A DNA stretch of 64,000 nt from Quercus robur. Lineage: Eukaryota; Streptophyta; Magnoliopsida; Fagales; Fagaceae. The DNA is taken from NCBI RefSeq assembly GCF_932294415.1, contig NC_065536.1, positions 57,351,854 through 57,415,853 on the forward strand. Direction: 5' to 3'. A program made the position numbers and the translations under genes. The first letter of the stretch is position 1; each line of letters begins with the position of its first letter. Under the pieces are notes generated by a model, which saw only the letters and a program-made list of their open reading frames with translations, was not told the DNA's origin and made no database searches. Shown here piece after piece: positions 46,032 through 57,849 of the stretch.

Positions 46032-46789
46032 ATGGAAGAACCGAGTAAAGGGTTTGTGAGGGCGGACATGTTAGAAGACATAAAGAGGATAGACGAGCAA
46101 CTTCAGAGGCATCTAAACCGAGTATGGGCCATGCAGAACCCTGACAAAGAAAACAAAGTGAGTATCACCCAAAAACAAGACTGGGAAATTGATTCCACCA
46201 AGCTTATCATAAAACAAGTGATTGCTCATGGTTCCTTTGGTACCGTCCATAGAGGCCTCTACGATGGCCAAGATGTCGCCGGTAATTGCAATTTCTAAGC
46301 CTCTTTTCTTTCTTTAAGAGATTTTAGATTCAGATTTCAGTGACCCCATTTTTTTCTGTATTATAAATTCTTAGTTAAAGTCTTGGACTGGGAAGAAGGA
46401 CAAAGAACAGAAGCTGAAATAGCATTGCTTAGGACTGCTTTTAGACAAGAGGTTTCTGTTTGGCATAAGCTTGATCATCCTAATATTGCTAAGGTACGTA
46501 ATGAATTTACTCTCTTAATTTGATGTATTCCCTTTTTTTAGGGAAAAAAAAGGTACTGTTTAATTAATTTATACGTGAAAACATTTCTTTGCAAAAATTT
46601 ATAATTTTTGGTTGATTTTCACGTGTGAATATGAAGATAGAAATTAAAATTCAGTTGCATGTTTAATGAATACTGGCATCAATCTTAGCCTAGTTGCATA
46701 TTTGATATTACTTGTACTTGATACCTCTTTCACTTTGTTCTGAGTCTTGCTCATTTTGTATTTTTTAAGAGAAAATTTGAGAATTTTGG

Positions 46790-46820
<31 letters not shown>

Positions 46821-47149
46821 CACATACACATACACATAATCGTTCCAGCCAATAAAAGTAAACTATTGTCAAACAATGCGTATTTCTTAAAATTAGTAAT
46901 CAATAAAAAAAATTTATTGATTAAGAGAATCATGTGGTTGTCTTCCTATTATTAACATGATTGCATATTTTGATATACTTCTTTTTTTCATCGACGCAAA
47001 TAAATGTTGCTTTTCATCTAGCATGAACTTTCTTGATTCGTATAACTACTTGCATTGACAATGTCAGATCATGCTAGTGCCTTCCATGTTCATCCCCTCC
47101 CAAAAAAAAAAAAAAAAAAATTGCCTTCCAAGTACAAAAGAGACAGTTT

Positions 47150-47221
<72 letters not shown>

Positions 47222-48717
47222 ACCCTGATTCACATGCCCATAGATCTCATTTTTCTTTATTTTTATTTTTTTCCTCAGTTCATAGGAGCTACATTGGGTA
47301 CATCAGGCTTAAAATTCCAAACGCATAACAAGAGAGTTGACATGCAAAATACTGCTGGTTGTATTATTATTGAGTATTTTCCTTGTGGTACTCTAAAATC
47401 TTACCTGTTAAAGAACCGGGAAAGGAAGTTGGCTTTCAAAAATGTCGTACGAATTGCACTGGATCTTGCAAAAGGGTCAGACAAATTCCTATCCCACTTC
47501 AATTCTCTTACATTTCTCTAATGTTTCAACTTACATTAATTAAATATTATTTGGGTTTCATAAGTCTAAGGAAAACTTTTTCAAAAACTTTTTCTCACAA
47601 ATGCTTACATGTCATGTGGTGATTGGTAATTTGCTACATAATAAAAACGATGTGAATGTTCAACTCACCTGAAAGGGTAAAGTCTAGTATCACACATGTA
47701 TTTTGCCACAATTTGCACACCTCATGAAGCGGAGATATTGGATTACTTTTTACCAAATACCAATATCGAATCAATGTATAAGTGATATTTTTAATCTCAA
47801 GTAGTTAACACATATGCAAGTTGTGGCAAAATGTTTAACAAAGATGTACATCTTGAAGCGTTTCAAATAGTCCATGCCCAGTAGTTTACTTTATTGTAGT
47901 AGCACATAAACAACTAATTACTTAAGGAGACTCTACCCTCTTCTTCCTTATAGGTTGAGTTACCTTCATTCTCGGAAGATTGTTCACAGAGATGTAAAGA
48001 CAGAAAACTTGCTTCTTGACAAGAATCTTACTCTAAAGATAATAGACTTTGGTGTCTCACGTCTTGAAGCTTCAAATCCTATTGACATGACTGGCAGTAC
48101 AGGGACCCTTGGCTATATGGCTCCTGAGGTAAAGTTCCTACTGTAATTATTTGACTCTGTTACTTCGCGATTTTGGTCACTTTTTAAGAACATCTGATCG
48201 AGCTTTATTAGTACAATCGTTTTCCTTTAGTTAATTTTTGCAAATAATGCCTGAATCCAATACATTTCTAGCCGAATAATATGATGTCAATTTGATGCAG
48301 GTACTTGAAAATAAACCATATAACAGAAAATGTGACGTGTACAGTTTCGGAATTTGCTTGTGGGAGATATATTGTTGTGATATGCCATATCCTAACCTTA
48401 AATTCTCAGATCTGACTTCGTCTGTTGTTTATCTGGTATATAATTTCCTTCAACTTATCTTTGACATGTATTATTGCACATTAAATAAAGCTTGACAAAT
48501 GTTGTACTTTAAAATGTAGAGCATGAGGCCAGACATACCAAGCTGTTGCCCAAGTTCTCTAGCAGAAATTATTACACGATGTTGGCATTCAAACCCCGAC
48601 AAAAGACCAGAGATGAAAGAGGTAGTAACCATGTTAAAAGCCATTGACACTTCAAAAGGCAAAGGGATGACACCTTTGTATGAATCACAGGGTTGTTTAT
48701 TCTTCTGCTGCCAGTGA
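46032..48717 (+). CDS. Raf-like (MAPKKK group C) Ser/Thr protein kinase, gene A
   Basis: Six coding exons joined in phase: 46032-46281, 46375-46493, 47279-47475, 47954-48128, 48301-48435, 48520-48717, giving 357 residues. A short N-terminal part ([20 protein letters not shown]) leads to the kinase domain. Glycine loop HGSFGTV is at 66-72, the ATP-binding Lys is K85 (VAVKVLDWE), HRD is H200-D202 in [13 protein letters not shown] is D220-G222, and the activation-segment end is GTLGYMAPE. The C-terminal lobe keeps [20 protein letters not shown] and RPEMKEVV. It resembles plant STY13-like / At3g22750-type kinases, soluble phosphorelay enzymes of the Raf family (from memory). All catalytic residues are present, so it should be active. 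Intron 2 holds several microsatellites. Gene B at 59152 is a diverged paralogue with the same exon plan. Confidence 0.93.
46788..46816. repeat. (TA)n microsatellite in kinase A intron 2
   Basis: A TA tract followed by ACATACACATACACATACAC. Open frames across it are artefacts. Confidence 0.95.
47154..47221. repeat. Compound (CT)n(TA)n microsatellite in kinase A intron 2
   Basis: About 20 CT units running directly into about 13 TA units, some 60 bases upstream of the exon 3 acceptor. Confidence 0.95.
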
Positions 48718-49723
48718 GGACCTTCAATTTGTACTTATCTAGGGAGCAGAAAAGCTTGTAATATAACAAACATATTCAATTTGTATAGAATACTTTCAGT
48801 ATTTCTTTGTTATATTATATTTATTGGAAAACGATGCTAAGCCTCTATTATTAACAAAAAGCCCCACGTCACTTTGTATGAACTATATGTATCTCTTTGT
48901 TTGTTCATCTTTTTTAAGTCTTTCCTAAGCATGGACGGAGTCAAAAACTTGGAATTAGGGGCAAAAATATAAACAAAAAAAAAATCTGAAATTTCAAATA
49001 AGCATCCATTTATTATTAACAAACTATCAAGCAAGTAGTATTCTAATTTTCTAGGTCTCACCATCCACTCAAAAAGTATGACCACTCTAGTTCTGTCTAA
49101 AACTTTTTAAAGGACTATGCTATTTATTTTGGATAAAATTGGTTATCTGACCTTTTTAAATTATAATGAATAAATAAAAACTTTGTTATTGGTAAATTTT
49201 TTTTGTTGAACTAATTTTTTTTGAACTTATTAATTTTGTTTTAGATTTTAGTACTAAAATTATTAAATTTTGAACAAAATTATACGAATTATTAAATTTT
49301 GAACCTAACTAAAACTAAGTGTAATTTTATTGAACCAAAAACAATAAGTGATGTATTTAATCACAAGTACTTATATTTTGAACCAAATTATACGAATCCT
49401 ACTTAGATTTTAGATCTTAAATAAAACTACTTAGACTTTGTCTCCACTTATTTATTTATTTATAAAAGTATAAATTTATTAACACTTCAAGAGAAATATA
49501 CATCAAAAGCAACCATAAACTATCCAAATTTATATCTAAAAATGAAATTTTGTTTTCAATTTTAATATTTTATTAATAATAATTAGATGATGATGCATTT
49601 TTTTCAATTTTTTTAAATTAAAAGTGCTAAAATTTGAAATTAGTTAAAACCACATGCTACTCGCAATTGATGACAAGGGCTATTGTATAATTTTCCTCTC
49701 TTTTTTTCCTTTTAAATATTGGG
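48718..49723. other. Intergenic downstream of kinase A; no gene recognised
   Basis: Probable 3' UTR to about 48800, then very AT-rich sequence with many short direct repeats of ATTAAATTTTGAAC-type words at 49255-49320. The last part before 49724 resembles the sequence near 57850, upstream of kinase B. Confidence 0.45.
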
Positions 49724-50993
49724 TAAATTAAGTATTTGGTCCCTAACCTTTACATTATATGTCAATTTAGTTCCTAACCTTTCAAATGTGTTAATTTGGT
49801 CCCTAACATTTAAATATTGTGTTAAAATAGTCTATACCATTAAATAATTGATGAAAAATACTGATGTGGCTAATGGCCTGAATAAAAAATCATTTTTATA
49901 CCATTTGTAATGCCACATGAAATAAAAAATTAAATTACAAATTTTTGGTCATAAGAATATGGTTTAAAATTTTAATTATAAAATAAAGTAAAGAAAATCT
50001 TTTGAACCCCAAACACCCTTCAAACCAAGACCCATGGCAACCCATCTCCTCCACCAATTTACAAACCCCAAGAAAACCATCACTGTGCAGTCGAGACTAT
50101 GGGCTCTTTTCTTCAAGCTCCGCCCACCCTATACAAGGTGTTGTTCGCTTTCTCTCAGCCACTAGTGGCTTATGTAGTGGTCAGCATTCCTACGTGCTCC
50201 TCCTTGCCCCCAGCAAATAAAGCCATACAAATAGCATAGGCTACAAGTGCAAGAAAGTAAGAAATTGTTTGAGAAGATGAGGATGGAGGCTCACGGTACC
50301 CATGCCTCTATCGCCAAACCCACTTACCGTCACCCTATTTAATTTCACTCCCATATTTCAGTTGCATACACAACGTCGTCATTGTCTTTATAGCTTGCAT
50401 CGTCATTGGGCATAATGTGTTTTCTCTTTTGGGATGTTAATTGGATTGAGCATCAACACTAGCTGGTAGTTCCCTTGTTTTGTTGCCCAAAACAAAGGAC
50501 GAAATTGGTGGTGAAATTGCATATTCTAAATTTGAGTCATTTTCCTAGTAGATCAACAAGTAAGAATGTTTTCCTTGGTTTGAAAAGTGGTGCAAGAGAT
50601 GGGTTGCCGTGGGGAGTGTTAGGGATTCAAATGATTTTCTATTTGGATGCTGAGAAAGTGATGACAATATTCTAAAATGATTTTACTTTATTTTATATTT
50701 TTCATATTTCATTTTTAAAGCACATTGTAATTTAATATATTTGATATTTGAACAAATTCTTAATTTTATTTTTTATTCCATGTGGCATTACACATGTCAT
50801 CTGATGTGCCATAAAAATGATTTTTTATTTGGGCTATTAGTCACATCTACATTTTCCATCCATTATTTAATGGTAAAAACCATTTTGACACAAAACCAAA
50901 ATGTTGGGAACCAAATTAACACATTTGAAAAGTTAGGAACCAAATTAATATATGACATAAAGTATAGGGACCAAATACATAATTTACTCGTAA
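49724..50993. mobile_element. MULE-like DNA transposon with long terminal inverted repeats
   Basis: The left end begins GGGTAAATTAAGTATTTGG and the right end is the complement of GAGTAAATTATGTATTTGG. The inverted similarity runs about 250 bases inward on each side (for example GGTCCCTAACC ... TAGTTCCTAACCTTTCAAATG against CATTTGAAAAGTTAGGAACC). A nine-base duplication with one mismatch (TTAAATATT / GTAAATATT) flanks it. The duplicated region near 57875 shows the empty site. The middle (about 50000-50650) is less AT-rich and has no transposase, so it is non-autonomous and may carry captured sequence. Confidence 0.85.
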
Positions 50994-51790
50994 ATATTAT
51001 ATTGCCTAAATCTTAAAAGACCTTCCACGTAATTTTAACCAAACCATTGAAAAAAGATTCAACATAAGCGTTAACTGATAAAGAAAGCAAATCCACAATG
51101 GTTTTTAACAGTGAATTATTTTAAAGATTCCACATGTGTTTGCCTACGTACTTACCTACTGAGATAAAGAAGGAGAAAGAGATATAGTGAAGTAAGAAGG
51201 AATGATCATGTGAGCAGCAGTTGTGTTCTACGTTGTTGGAAGGATCGAAGATTTAATATAAGGAAAAAAAAATTACATGGGAATCCTTCCAAAAAAAATC
51301 TTACGCGTGATAGTCACTCAACAAATATAAGTATCGGTTAACAAATATAAGTGTCAGGTTCAAGTCTCTAAAAGGGAGACTCATACACCTACACTTAGAT
51401 TAAGTTAGAGTAGAATTCTATAAATAAATAAATTAAAGATTTAATAAGAAAAATTAAAATCCATGTACATGTCCTGCCAGAAGTTAATGTGATAATGTAA
51501 ACTCTTTTAAACTATTTTATTGGATTAATTCAGCTACTTAAATTTATGTAGTTCAAATTATGTTATTCATACCACGGTTAATTATACTCAGAATCTCCCC
51601 AAGAAGTACTATTAATGAATTGTAAATTATATTTGAAAGTTTCAGGGCACTATTCGTCTCTCTTCTTACTAAATATATCGTATAAAACCATTGATGGCCG
51701 AGGCCAAAGAATTTAACTCACTGGGACCAAAACATAAAACAAAAACAAAGAAGATAAATACATAATACTTTTTTAAAAATTGGGATGGTG
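50994..51790. repeat. Tandem-type duplication, copy 1 (like the upstream region of kinase B)
   Basis: This matches 57880-58800 along its length, for example CTTAAAAGACCTTCCACGTA, AGAAGTACTATTAATGAATTG and CACTGGGACCAAAA. It includes a SINE-like insertion present in both copies. In the other copy a kinase gene follows; here none does. Confidence 0.85.
51305..51432 (+). mobile_element. tRNA-derived SINE-like element, copy 1
   Basis: It contains a B-box-like GGTTCAAGTCT, an A-box-like start, CACTTAGATTAAG and an end GTAGAATTCTATAAATAAAT. The equivalent copy at 58195-58342 sits at the matching place in the other duplicate, so the insertion predates that duplication. Confidence 0.65.
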
Positions 51791-52607
51791 AGTGTGACTA
51801 AACCAAAAAAAAATAGAAAATATATAAAGTTGGAAGAAATTCATTATATTATAAATATTGTAATGAATTTAGACTTCTAATCAATATAGGAGTTATAAGA
51901 GAAGAAGAACTATTGACAATAAACGTGGTGCATAATTATTTTTACTAGCCGAGTTCACAATGTTTTATTATTAGTTTCCTCTAATATTTCAATAATTATC
52001 ATTAAAAGGCTCAACTGGTTGGCATCTCTTTGTGAACACATCCATTGTTCAAATCTCCACTCCCAACTCCCAACTATTGAATGCATAAAAAAATATTTCA
52101 ATAATTTTCCTAAGACAATAAGACTGATGTAGTGATTTTGATCATAATATACGTATTTAAAAATTGTATGATATAGTGACTAATATAAATAGGTATGTTT
52201 CATGCCTACTAAAGAATTCAAATATTGTTTTGATAAAATAAAAATGTAAATATCCTTCCTTTATTTTTTTACATTCTTGATTGTGTGATATTATTTTTAT
52301 TTTTTTATTTTTTTTGTTAGACTTTGTTTCAATTGTTACAAAAGCAACTAACATTTGAGCAAGAATAATATATTTCAAATCAATTGTTTCTCATATAAAT
52401 CTTAGATAAATTAATGACATCTAAATATCATTATATATATCACATGTCACTGAAAGGATTAGGATATATAAATGGTAAAGATTAATTTTGGTGAATTCAC
52501 ATGTATTTAATTTGATGGCATTTGTGGCAATCCTTGTCGAAACAACTAAAAATAAGTAAGAAGAATGTCATATTCTAAATTTTTTGTTGTTGTTATTGTT
52601 ATTGTTA
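51791..52607. other. Intergenic; possible second SINE-like copy
   Basis: AT-rich. At 52005-52092 a short piece reads GGCTCAACTGGTTGGCATC then TTGTTCAAATCTCC, matching tRNA A and B boxes in order and spacing, with an A-rich end (GCATAAAAAAATATT). It is probably a SINE fragment. It does not fold as a whole tRNA gene by eye. Confidence 0.4.
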
Positions 52608-52640
<33 letters not shown>

Positions 52641-52742
52641 CCGAAACCTCTGAAACTCCCACAAATTTCCACATCATCATTTTAATTTATAAAAAAATTT
52701 AATTTTTTAAACTAAATAGTGAGAGAGTCCTAACAGAAGTCT

Positions 52743-52778
<36 letters not shown>

Positions 52779-53379
52779 CTCACTCCCCTCTCATCCACTT
52801 CTCTCAAACCCTAAAACATCTCACGTAGCCTCTTTCATTTGCTTCTCTCAAACCCTGAGAAAACACACAAAGGCTAAAACTAAGCACGTATTAGAGGATG
52901 TAATCTGCTATTCAAAATCATATTTTGCCTGGCAGATTCACCAATTTTGTCACTGTCTCTTTGTAATTCTCTCTCTCTAATGATTTTGCTGGTGTAACAT
53001 TTGAAGAACAAATTTAAAAGTGGTATCTTTTGTTTCTCTATTTTTTTGAATGTAACCTATCTTTCTCTTATATTTCTCTATTTGGTAGTAATATCTATTT
53101 TGTTTTGTTTCAATAATTTCTAGGCAGTGCCAGTAAATTTTTTGATTTTTTTATTCCTTTCGGAATTTTTAACATTAGAATTTTTAGTTATTTTTTTGCA
53201 ATATCTAAATTTGTTAGCTAGATGTTTTGCAACCCGTTGCATATTCAAGCAATGATTTATTCATCAAATTGTAACTCAAAAAGATAGTATAGTTTCATAA
53301 TCAATTTAAAATTTTATAAAGTTATTTTAATCTATTATAAATAGGTAAGTTCCCGTGCGTTGCACGGGTTTCCGACTAG
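52608..53379 (+). mobile_element. Probable non-autonomous Helitron
   Basis: 772 bases starting TC after an A (GTTA then TCTATATATA) and ending CTAG before a T, as Helitrons inserting between A and T do. Seven bases before CTAG is a hairpin with a 7-base stem, CCCGTGC-GTT-GCACGGG (53352-53368). It has no Rep or helicase coding, and includes two (TA)n tracts. The 5' end is the weaker call, because it lies at a microsatellite. Confidence 0.7.
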
Positions 53380-53645
53380 TTATTATTATTCCAAATAAAA
53401 ATTGTTTCTTATATAGAATTTATATTAAAAAAATCATATAAATTCTTTTAATATAGGAGTAAAAAATTAATGCACAATTATAGATAATTAATGTATGCAT
53501 TTATTCTGTTGGCTAATATAATGAATTAATACTTTGATATAATGCAAATTTTGTTAAGATGGAAACCTAAATAAAGAGAATATCAAAGAATATATGTATA
53601 TATATATAAAGAATATCAAAGAATATACGTATGTATATATATATA
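53380..53645. other. Intergenic spacer
   Basis: AT-rich, with an imperfect repeat of AGAATATCAAAGAATATA at about 53577-53627. No gene is seen. Confidence 0.5.
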
Positions 53646-53826
53646 GGGACAAAACTTAGGTACAATACCTTATATGTTGTTCCTTAGGTTCCTTTTTAAG
53701 ATTTAATCATGTGGCTAATTAACTAAAAAATATACTTTCTTTCCATGAGAAAAAATTCACATGTTAGAACCTTAAAAGGGGAATCTAAGAAACAATACCT
53801 AAATATTGTACTTAAATCTTGCCCTA
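53646..53826. mobile_element. MITE with TA-type ends, copy 1
   Basis: The left end is GGGACAAAACTTAGGTACAAT and the right end is the complement of GGGCAAGATTTAAGTACAAT, with TA on both flanks. A second copy is at 57605-57786. Inner parts (CCTTAGGTTCCTTTTTAAGAT) are shared. Confidence 0.75.
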
Positions 53827-54789
53827 TATATAATATTGTCTGGCTAATAGGTATGTGCAATATTTTATCATAAACTTATAGACTACATAATTTATTTGAG
53901 GGACAATAAAAAAATTATTATATAATTTTAGAATTCTAATCTAACATACCAATATTTTCATTGACATAGCTGCTAACATATAGGTAATACTATGAATTAA
54001 ATATGAGGCAATTACAAAAAAAGTGTTACGCTTCTAAACAACAAATAAGAGGTGCATGTCTTATGGCTGAATTTAGGTAGCTAAATAGCTTAGGTCTATT
54101 CAAGAGAGACATAGTTTGACTACAAACTTAGTTAGAGCTTTAGGCTACAACTTGCAATAGGGAGATGAAATGCATCCTTGTACTTAACTACACTTAAGTG
54201 ATTGTATACAATCGAACTATGTGCATTAATGCACATGACAAACGCGTGTTATCTTCGTGAGTTGTAGCTTAAGACTCCAACCAAGTTTCTAGTCAAACTT
54301 TGTTCATTCAAGAATGACACATAATATTTGTAATGCTTGTAGATTCCTTCCCTATGAAAAACAAAAAGGAATAAACTGCATTGGTACAACAACCATCAAC
54401 CAATTATCAATGACATTTGTAGTTATATATAATGCAATGTTTGCATTTGAATTTTTTATCTAATGGAATTGCAATAGAATGAGTTTTGTAAATGAATTGC
54501 ACTTTTATTAACAATAATAATATTAATGAAGAAATATGTTAGTAGTTTTTACCTTTAGGAGGTTGTTGAATGCCTTTTAATTTGTACACTATGTTCTTAG
54601 TGTATCTTTCTTCTTCTTTGTCATTGCTCTTTATAAAAATATTTAGACGTTCAGAGCTTATTACTCAAGGCAAAGCAACATATACATTTAACATTTGATT
54701 TGAAAAAAAAAAAGTCAAATTAATATCAACATTTAACAAAATAAGATGTGTATGTAATCTAAGCATTAAAATAGTATTAACATAAAGAG
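53827..54789. other. Intergenic spacer; no gene recognised
   Basis: AT-rich sequence with no recognisable coding region. AAGAG at 54785-54789 is the target duplication of the next element. Confidence 0.5.
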
Positions 54790-57604
54790 TGTTAGGGTAC
54801 TTTTTTTTTACACCTAATTTTATTTGGGTACCACCTATTTTTCAAACACCACTAATAAGTTATTGGGTTTTCCCAAATATTTTTTGCTCTATTATTATGT
54901 TAATCACAAATGCTTCATATCTCATTATCTAAATTGGGTTATAATATAAACTATCACAAAAAGCCCCAAAACTCATATTTTATCCAATTTTATTATCATA
55001 TTCTATTTAAAGCCCAAGAATACTTATGCTTGACAATATTTAAGAAGCCCATAATTCAAGTCCATGGCAAAACAATTTTATCAATGGAATTCAAATCCAT
55101 GATCAAAGCCCATGATTTAAACACATGGCAATTTATTTATCCAAAGCCTAATTCTCATTGGCAACATCAAATCCCAATTTTCATTGGCAACATCAAAGCC
55201 CAATTCTCATTGGCAATATCAAAACCCAATTTTCATTAGCAACATCAAAGCCCAATTCTCATTGGTAATATCAAAAGCCCAACTTACGTTGGCACTATTT
55301 AAAGCCCAATTTTCATTGGCAATATCAAAGCCCAATTCTCATTGGCAACATCAAAAACCCAACTTACGTTGGCACTATTAAAAGCCCAAGCTAACTACTT
55401 GGCACTATTCTATCAAAAGCCCAAGGTTATTAAATACTCGGCAAAATACTATATCATAATTATTCTTAAACATATTATTACAATATTACAAGCTCATGGA
55501 ATTTATGAATTATTTATTCTCAAAACTCATGGCAATCATCTTATAAAAGCCCATGGAAAGTTATGATTGTTAGACCTATGACATATATTTATTGTTATAA
55601 ACCCATGAAATACATGGACATCATTTGCATCGCGACATCCATAATATACGCCTTCGACACTCATGGTAAACATTCAAACCCACAAGCTGATCATTCAAGT
55701 TATGATGCAATTATTAGAAACCACGAACACTATTGTAACATGGAATTCATCAAAGTAAATAGTATTTACAAAAGTATTTTGAGGAATGAAAAACTCAAAA
55801 ATATTTACTAATAAAATCCATGAGGAATGAAACCCCATGGCAACATGTGCACACAACCCAGCCCATGTAAGCAAGCCCAAGCAAAAAACACAAGCAACTA
55901 ACCAAAAGGCAACTAGAGACTCATACAAGGGAACCAAGCCTTTGAGAATGGACTAAGGGCTATCCCATCAATTTTCTGCCACCCTTTGCCTGACGTGAAC
56001 AGTGCCCAAGGGCTGTCATATCAGCTGAAGTCAAAAGGATGAAGAAACTCCACGATCTTCTTCAAGACTGCACTTCCAACGGAAGGGGAGCTGAATCCAA
56101 ATTATCCAAATTTCAACAAATTGATGCTATAAATGTTAAAAACGATCAAGACATGATTCATGTACCAAGCCCATGAATCTTAAAGGGGAAAATTTGGGAA
56201 CATGTGGTTTTGAGGGCATAAAGGGATCTCCAGCGAAACCCCCTGAAGTAGACTAGAACTTGACACCTGGCTTGGAGTGTTGAAATCTTACTTCTTGGGG
56301 GACCAAATCTCAGTTTGCAGCATTAGGATTCACTCTTGATACACAATAATTAAACTCAGCCCCGAAAATCTTATCACTTAATGCAAAAAGCTCTAAAATC
56401 CCATCATTACCTAAAGAAGTAAGGCAGCCCCTAAAGTGAATCTCTTACTGCTAACCAAAAATTCTCAAGAAACTTAACCTTGATTCGTCACCTGTGATGA
56501 GTCATGCATTTTCGGATTCTTGTCAATCAATGCTTCTCTCAAGCTCCATTATAAAAAGACACACACCTCAGCCCATAGGGGAGGAGAAAGCCTCTCTAAA
56601 AATTTTCTATCATTAACTAAACTCTGCAGAAATTCAATCCCTATTTGCTTTCTTTAAGCTTCCCCAAGCTCTCTTGAGCTCACTCACAACCTTTCTCAGC
56701 CTATAGTCACCATAACACCAACATTCACCACCTTGCTTACACCTTCCTACTCCATAAACGTCCCATAACTAACCAAGACAGCCAGTCCCTCTGAAACTCT
56801 TGATTTGTTTACTACTTTGCTCGTGGTTTAGCTTTCCTCAAGCTTACCACTCATCATCTTTAGCCCACACTCATCCAATCTCAGACACTCTTTTCCCCTT
56901 TCACACAATCACAGCTCATAAATGTCTCTCAACTAGTCACAAATAGACCACTACTTACAAAAAGCCTTAACCTCAGAGTTAACCTCATCCCACTCACTCA
57001 AAACAGCTCATATTGTCTCATTCATGTCTTATGAACACACACTCACTAAAATCTTAGTCTAATACTTGCAGCACTGAGCTAGGGATCTTTCTCTCCCTTC
57101 ATTCCATCCTATTTTTCCTCTTTTATTTGTAATTATGGAGCCTTTAATTATTGTTTATTATTATTATGATGAAGGATATAATGTATTTGTAACAATTGAT
57201 TTTTTCCCTCACATTAATGTAATGATGGCTGAAAATACTATAAATTCCCTTTACCAAGACACACAAGGACCCCTAGGAGTGAACACTTTCCTAAATTTAT
57301 TTGATCAATGACTGTTGGACTCTAAGTATAATTTCACCTCTACCGCTGGAGATAATACCGTACCGCTAGAGGACTGATTTGAACTATGACACCGTAAAAG
57401 GACTAATAATATAACAAATTAATAACACTAACGTGTTTATTATGCTTTATTGTTGTCTTCTTGTTAAGGTGCAGCCTCTATCTCTCCTTGGGCGGACTTA
57501 CACCATACCGATAGCCTTTGGGCTTTATTTCAAGGGCCCATCGTCGAGTTTCGGCTTGGCTACTCCATATTCTATTTGGGAACATCAAAATTTGTCCCTC
57601 AACA
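54790..57604. mobile_element. Large solo LTR (2.8 kb)
   Basis: It runs from TGTTAGGG to CCCTCAACA and is flanked by the five-base duplication AAGAG (54785-54789 and 57605-57609). A plus-strand TATA box (TATAAAAAGACAC) lies at 56551-56563, followed by pyrimidine-rich sequence, which suggests plus orientation. No internal region, primer-binding site or polypurine tract is present. A minisatellite occupies 55140-55440. Confidence 0.85.
55140..55440. repeat. Minisatellite, about 27-base unit
   Basis: Around ten imperfect copies of a unit like AAAGCCCAATTCTCATTGGC plus AACATC, with variants CCCAACTTACGTTGGC. The repeated open frames across it (SKPNSHWQHQ-type peptides) come from the repeat and are not a gene. 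Confidence 0.9.
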
Positions 57605-57786
57605 AAGAGCAAGATTTAGGTACAGTACTTAGGTACTGTTTCCTATGTTCCTTTTTTAAGATCCTGCCATATGGATTTTTTCTCATAGGATGAAAGTTTA
57701 TTTTTAGTTAAGTAACCACATGGTTGAATCTTAAAATGGGAACCTAAGAAATTACACTTAAGTTATTGTACCTAAGTTTTATCCTA
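57605..57786. mobile_element. MITE with TA-type ends, copy 2
   Basis: It begins about GAGCAAGATTTAGGTACAG and ends GTACCTAAGTTTTATCC, the same family as 53646-53826. The LTR at 54790-57604 lies at its very left end. Confidence 0.7.
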
Positions 57787-57849
57787 TCATAAAATTAGCA
57801 CATCAATCAGCTCTGTATATTATAAACTACTTCTAGTACATAACCTTTT

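Noticed and set aside
47071..47328. Frame with poly-Leu/Ser and Ile/Tyr runs
   Set aside because: It is the translated (CT)n(TA)n microsatellite inside kinase A intron 2.
46032..48717. Kinase A as a pseudogene because its exons appear as separate open frames
   Set aside because: All six exons join in phase with canonical borders and keep every catalytic motif; the breaks are introns.
52005..52092. Possible tRNA gene (A and B box matches)
   Set aside because: It has no acceptor-stem pairing or clear anticodon arm by eye and has an A-rich end, so a SINE fragment is more likely.
55184..55381. Repetitive peptide frame (HWQHQ-type repeats)
   Set aside because: Produced by the 27-base minisatellite; no start context or domain, and it lies in a solo LTR.
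55140..55440. CRISPR-like array of spaced repeats
   Set aside because: The repeats are tandem and imperfect without unique spacers, and the DNA is plant nuclear.
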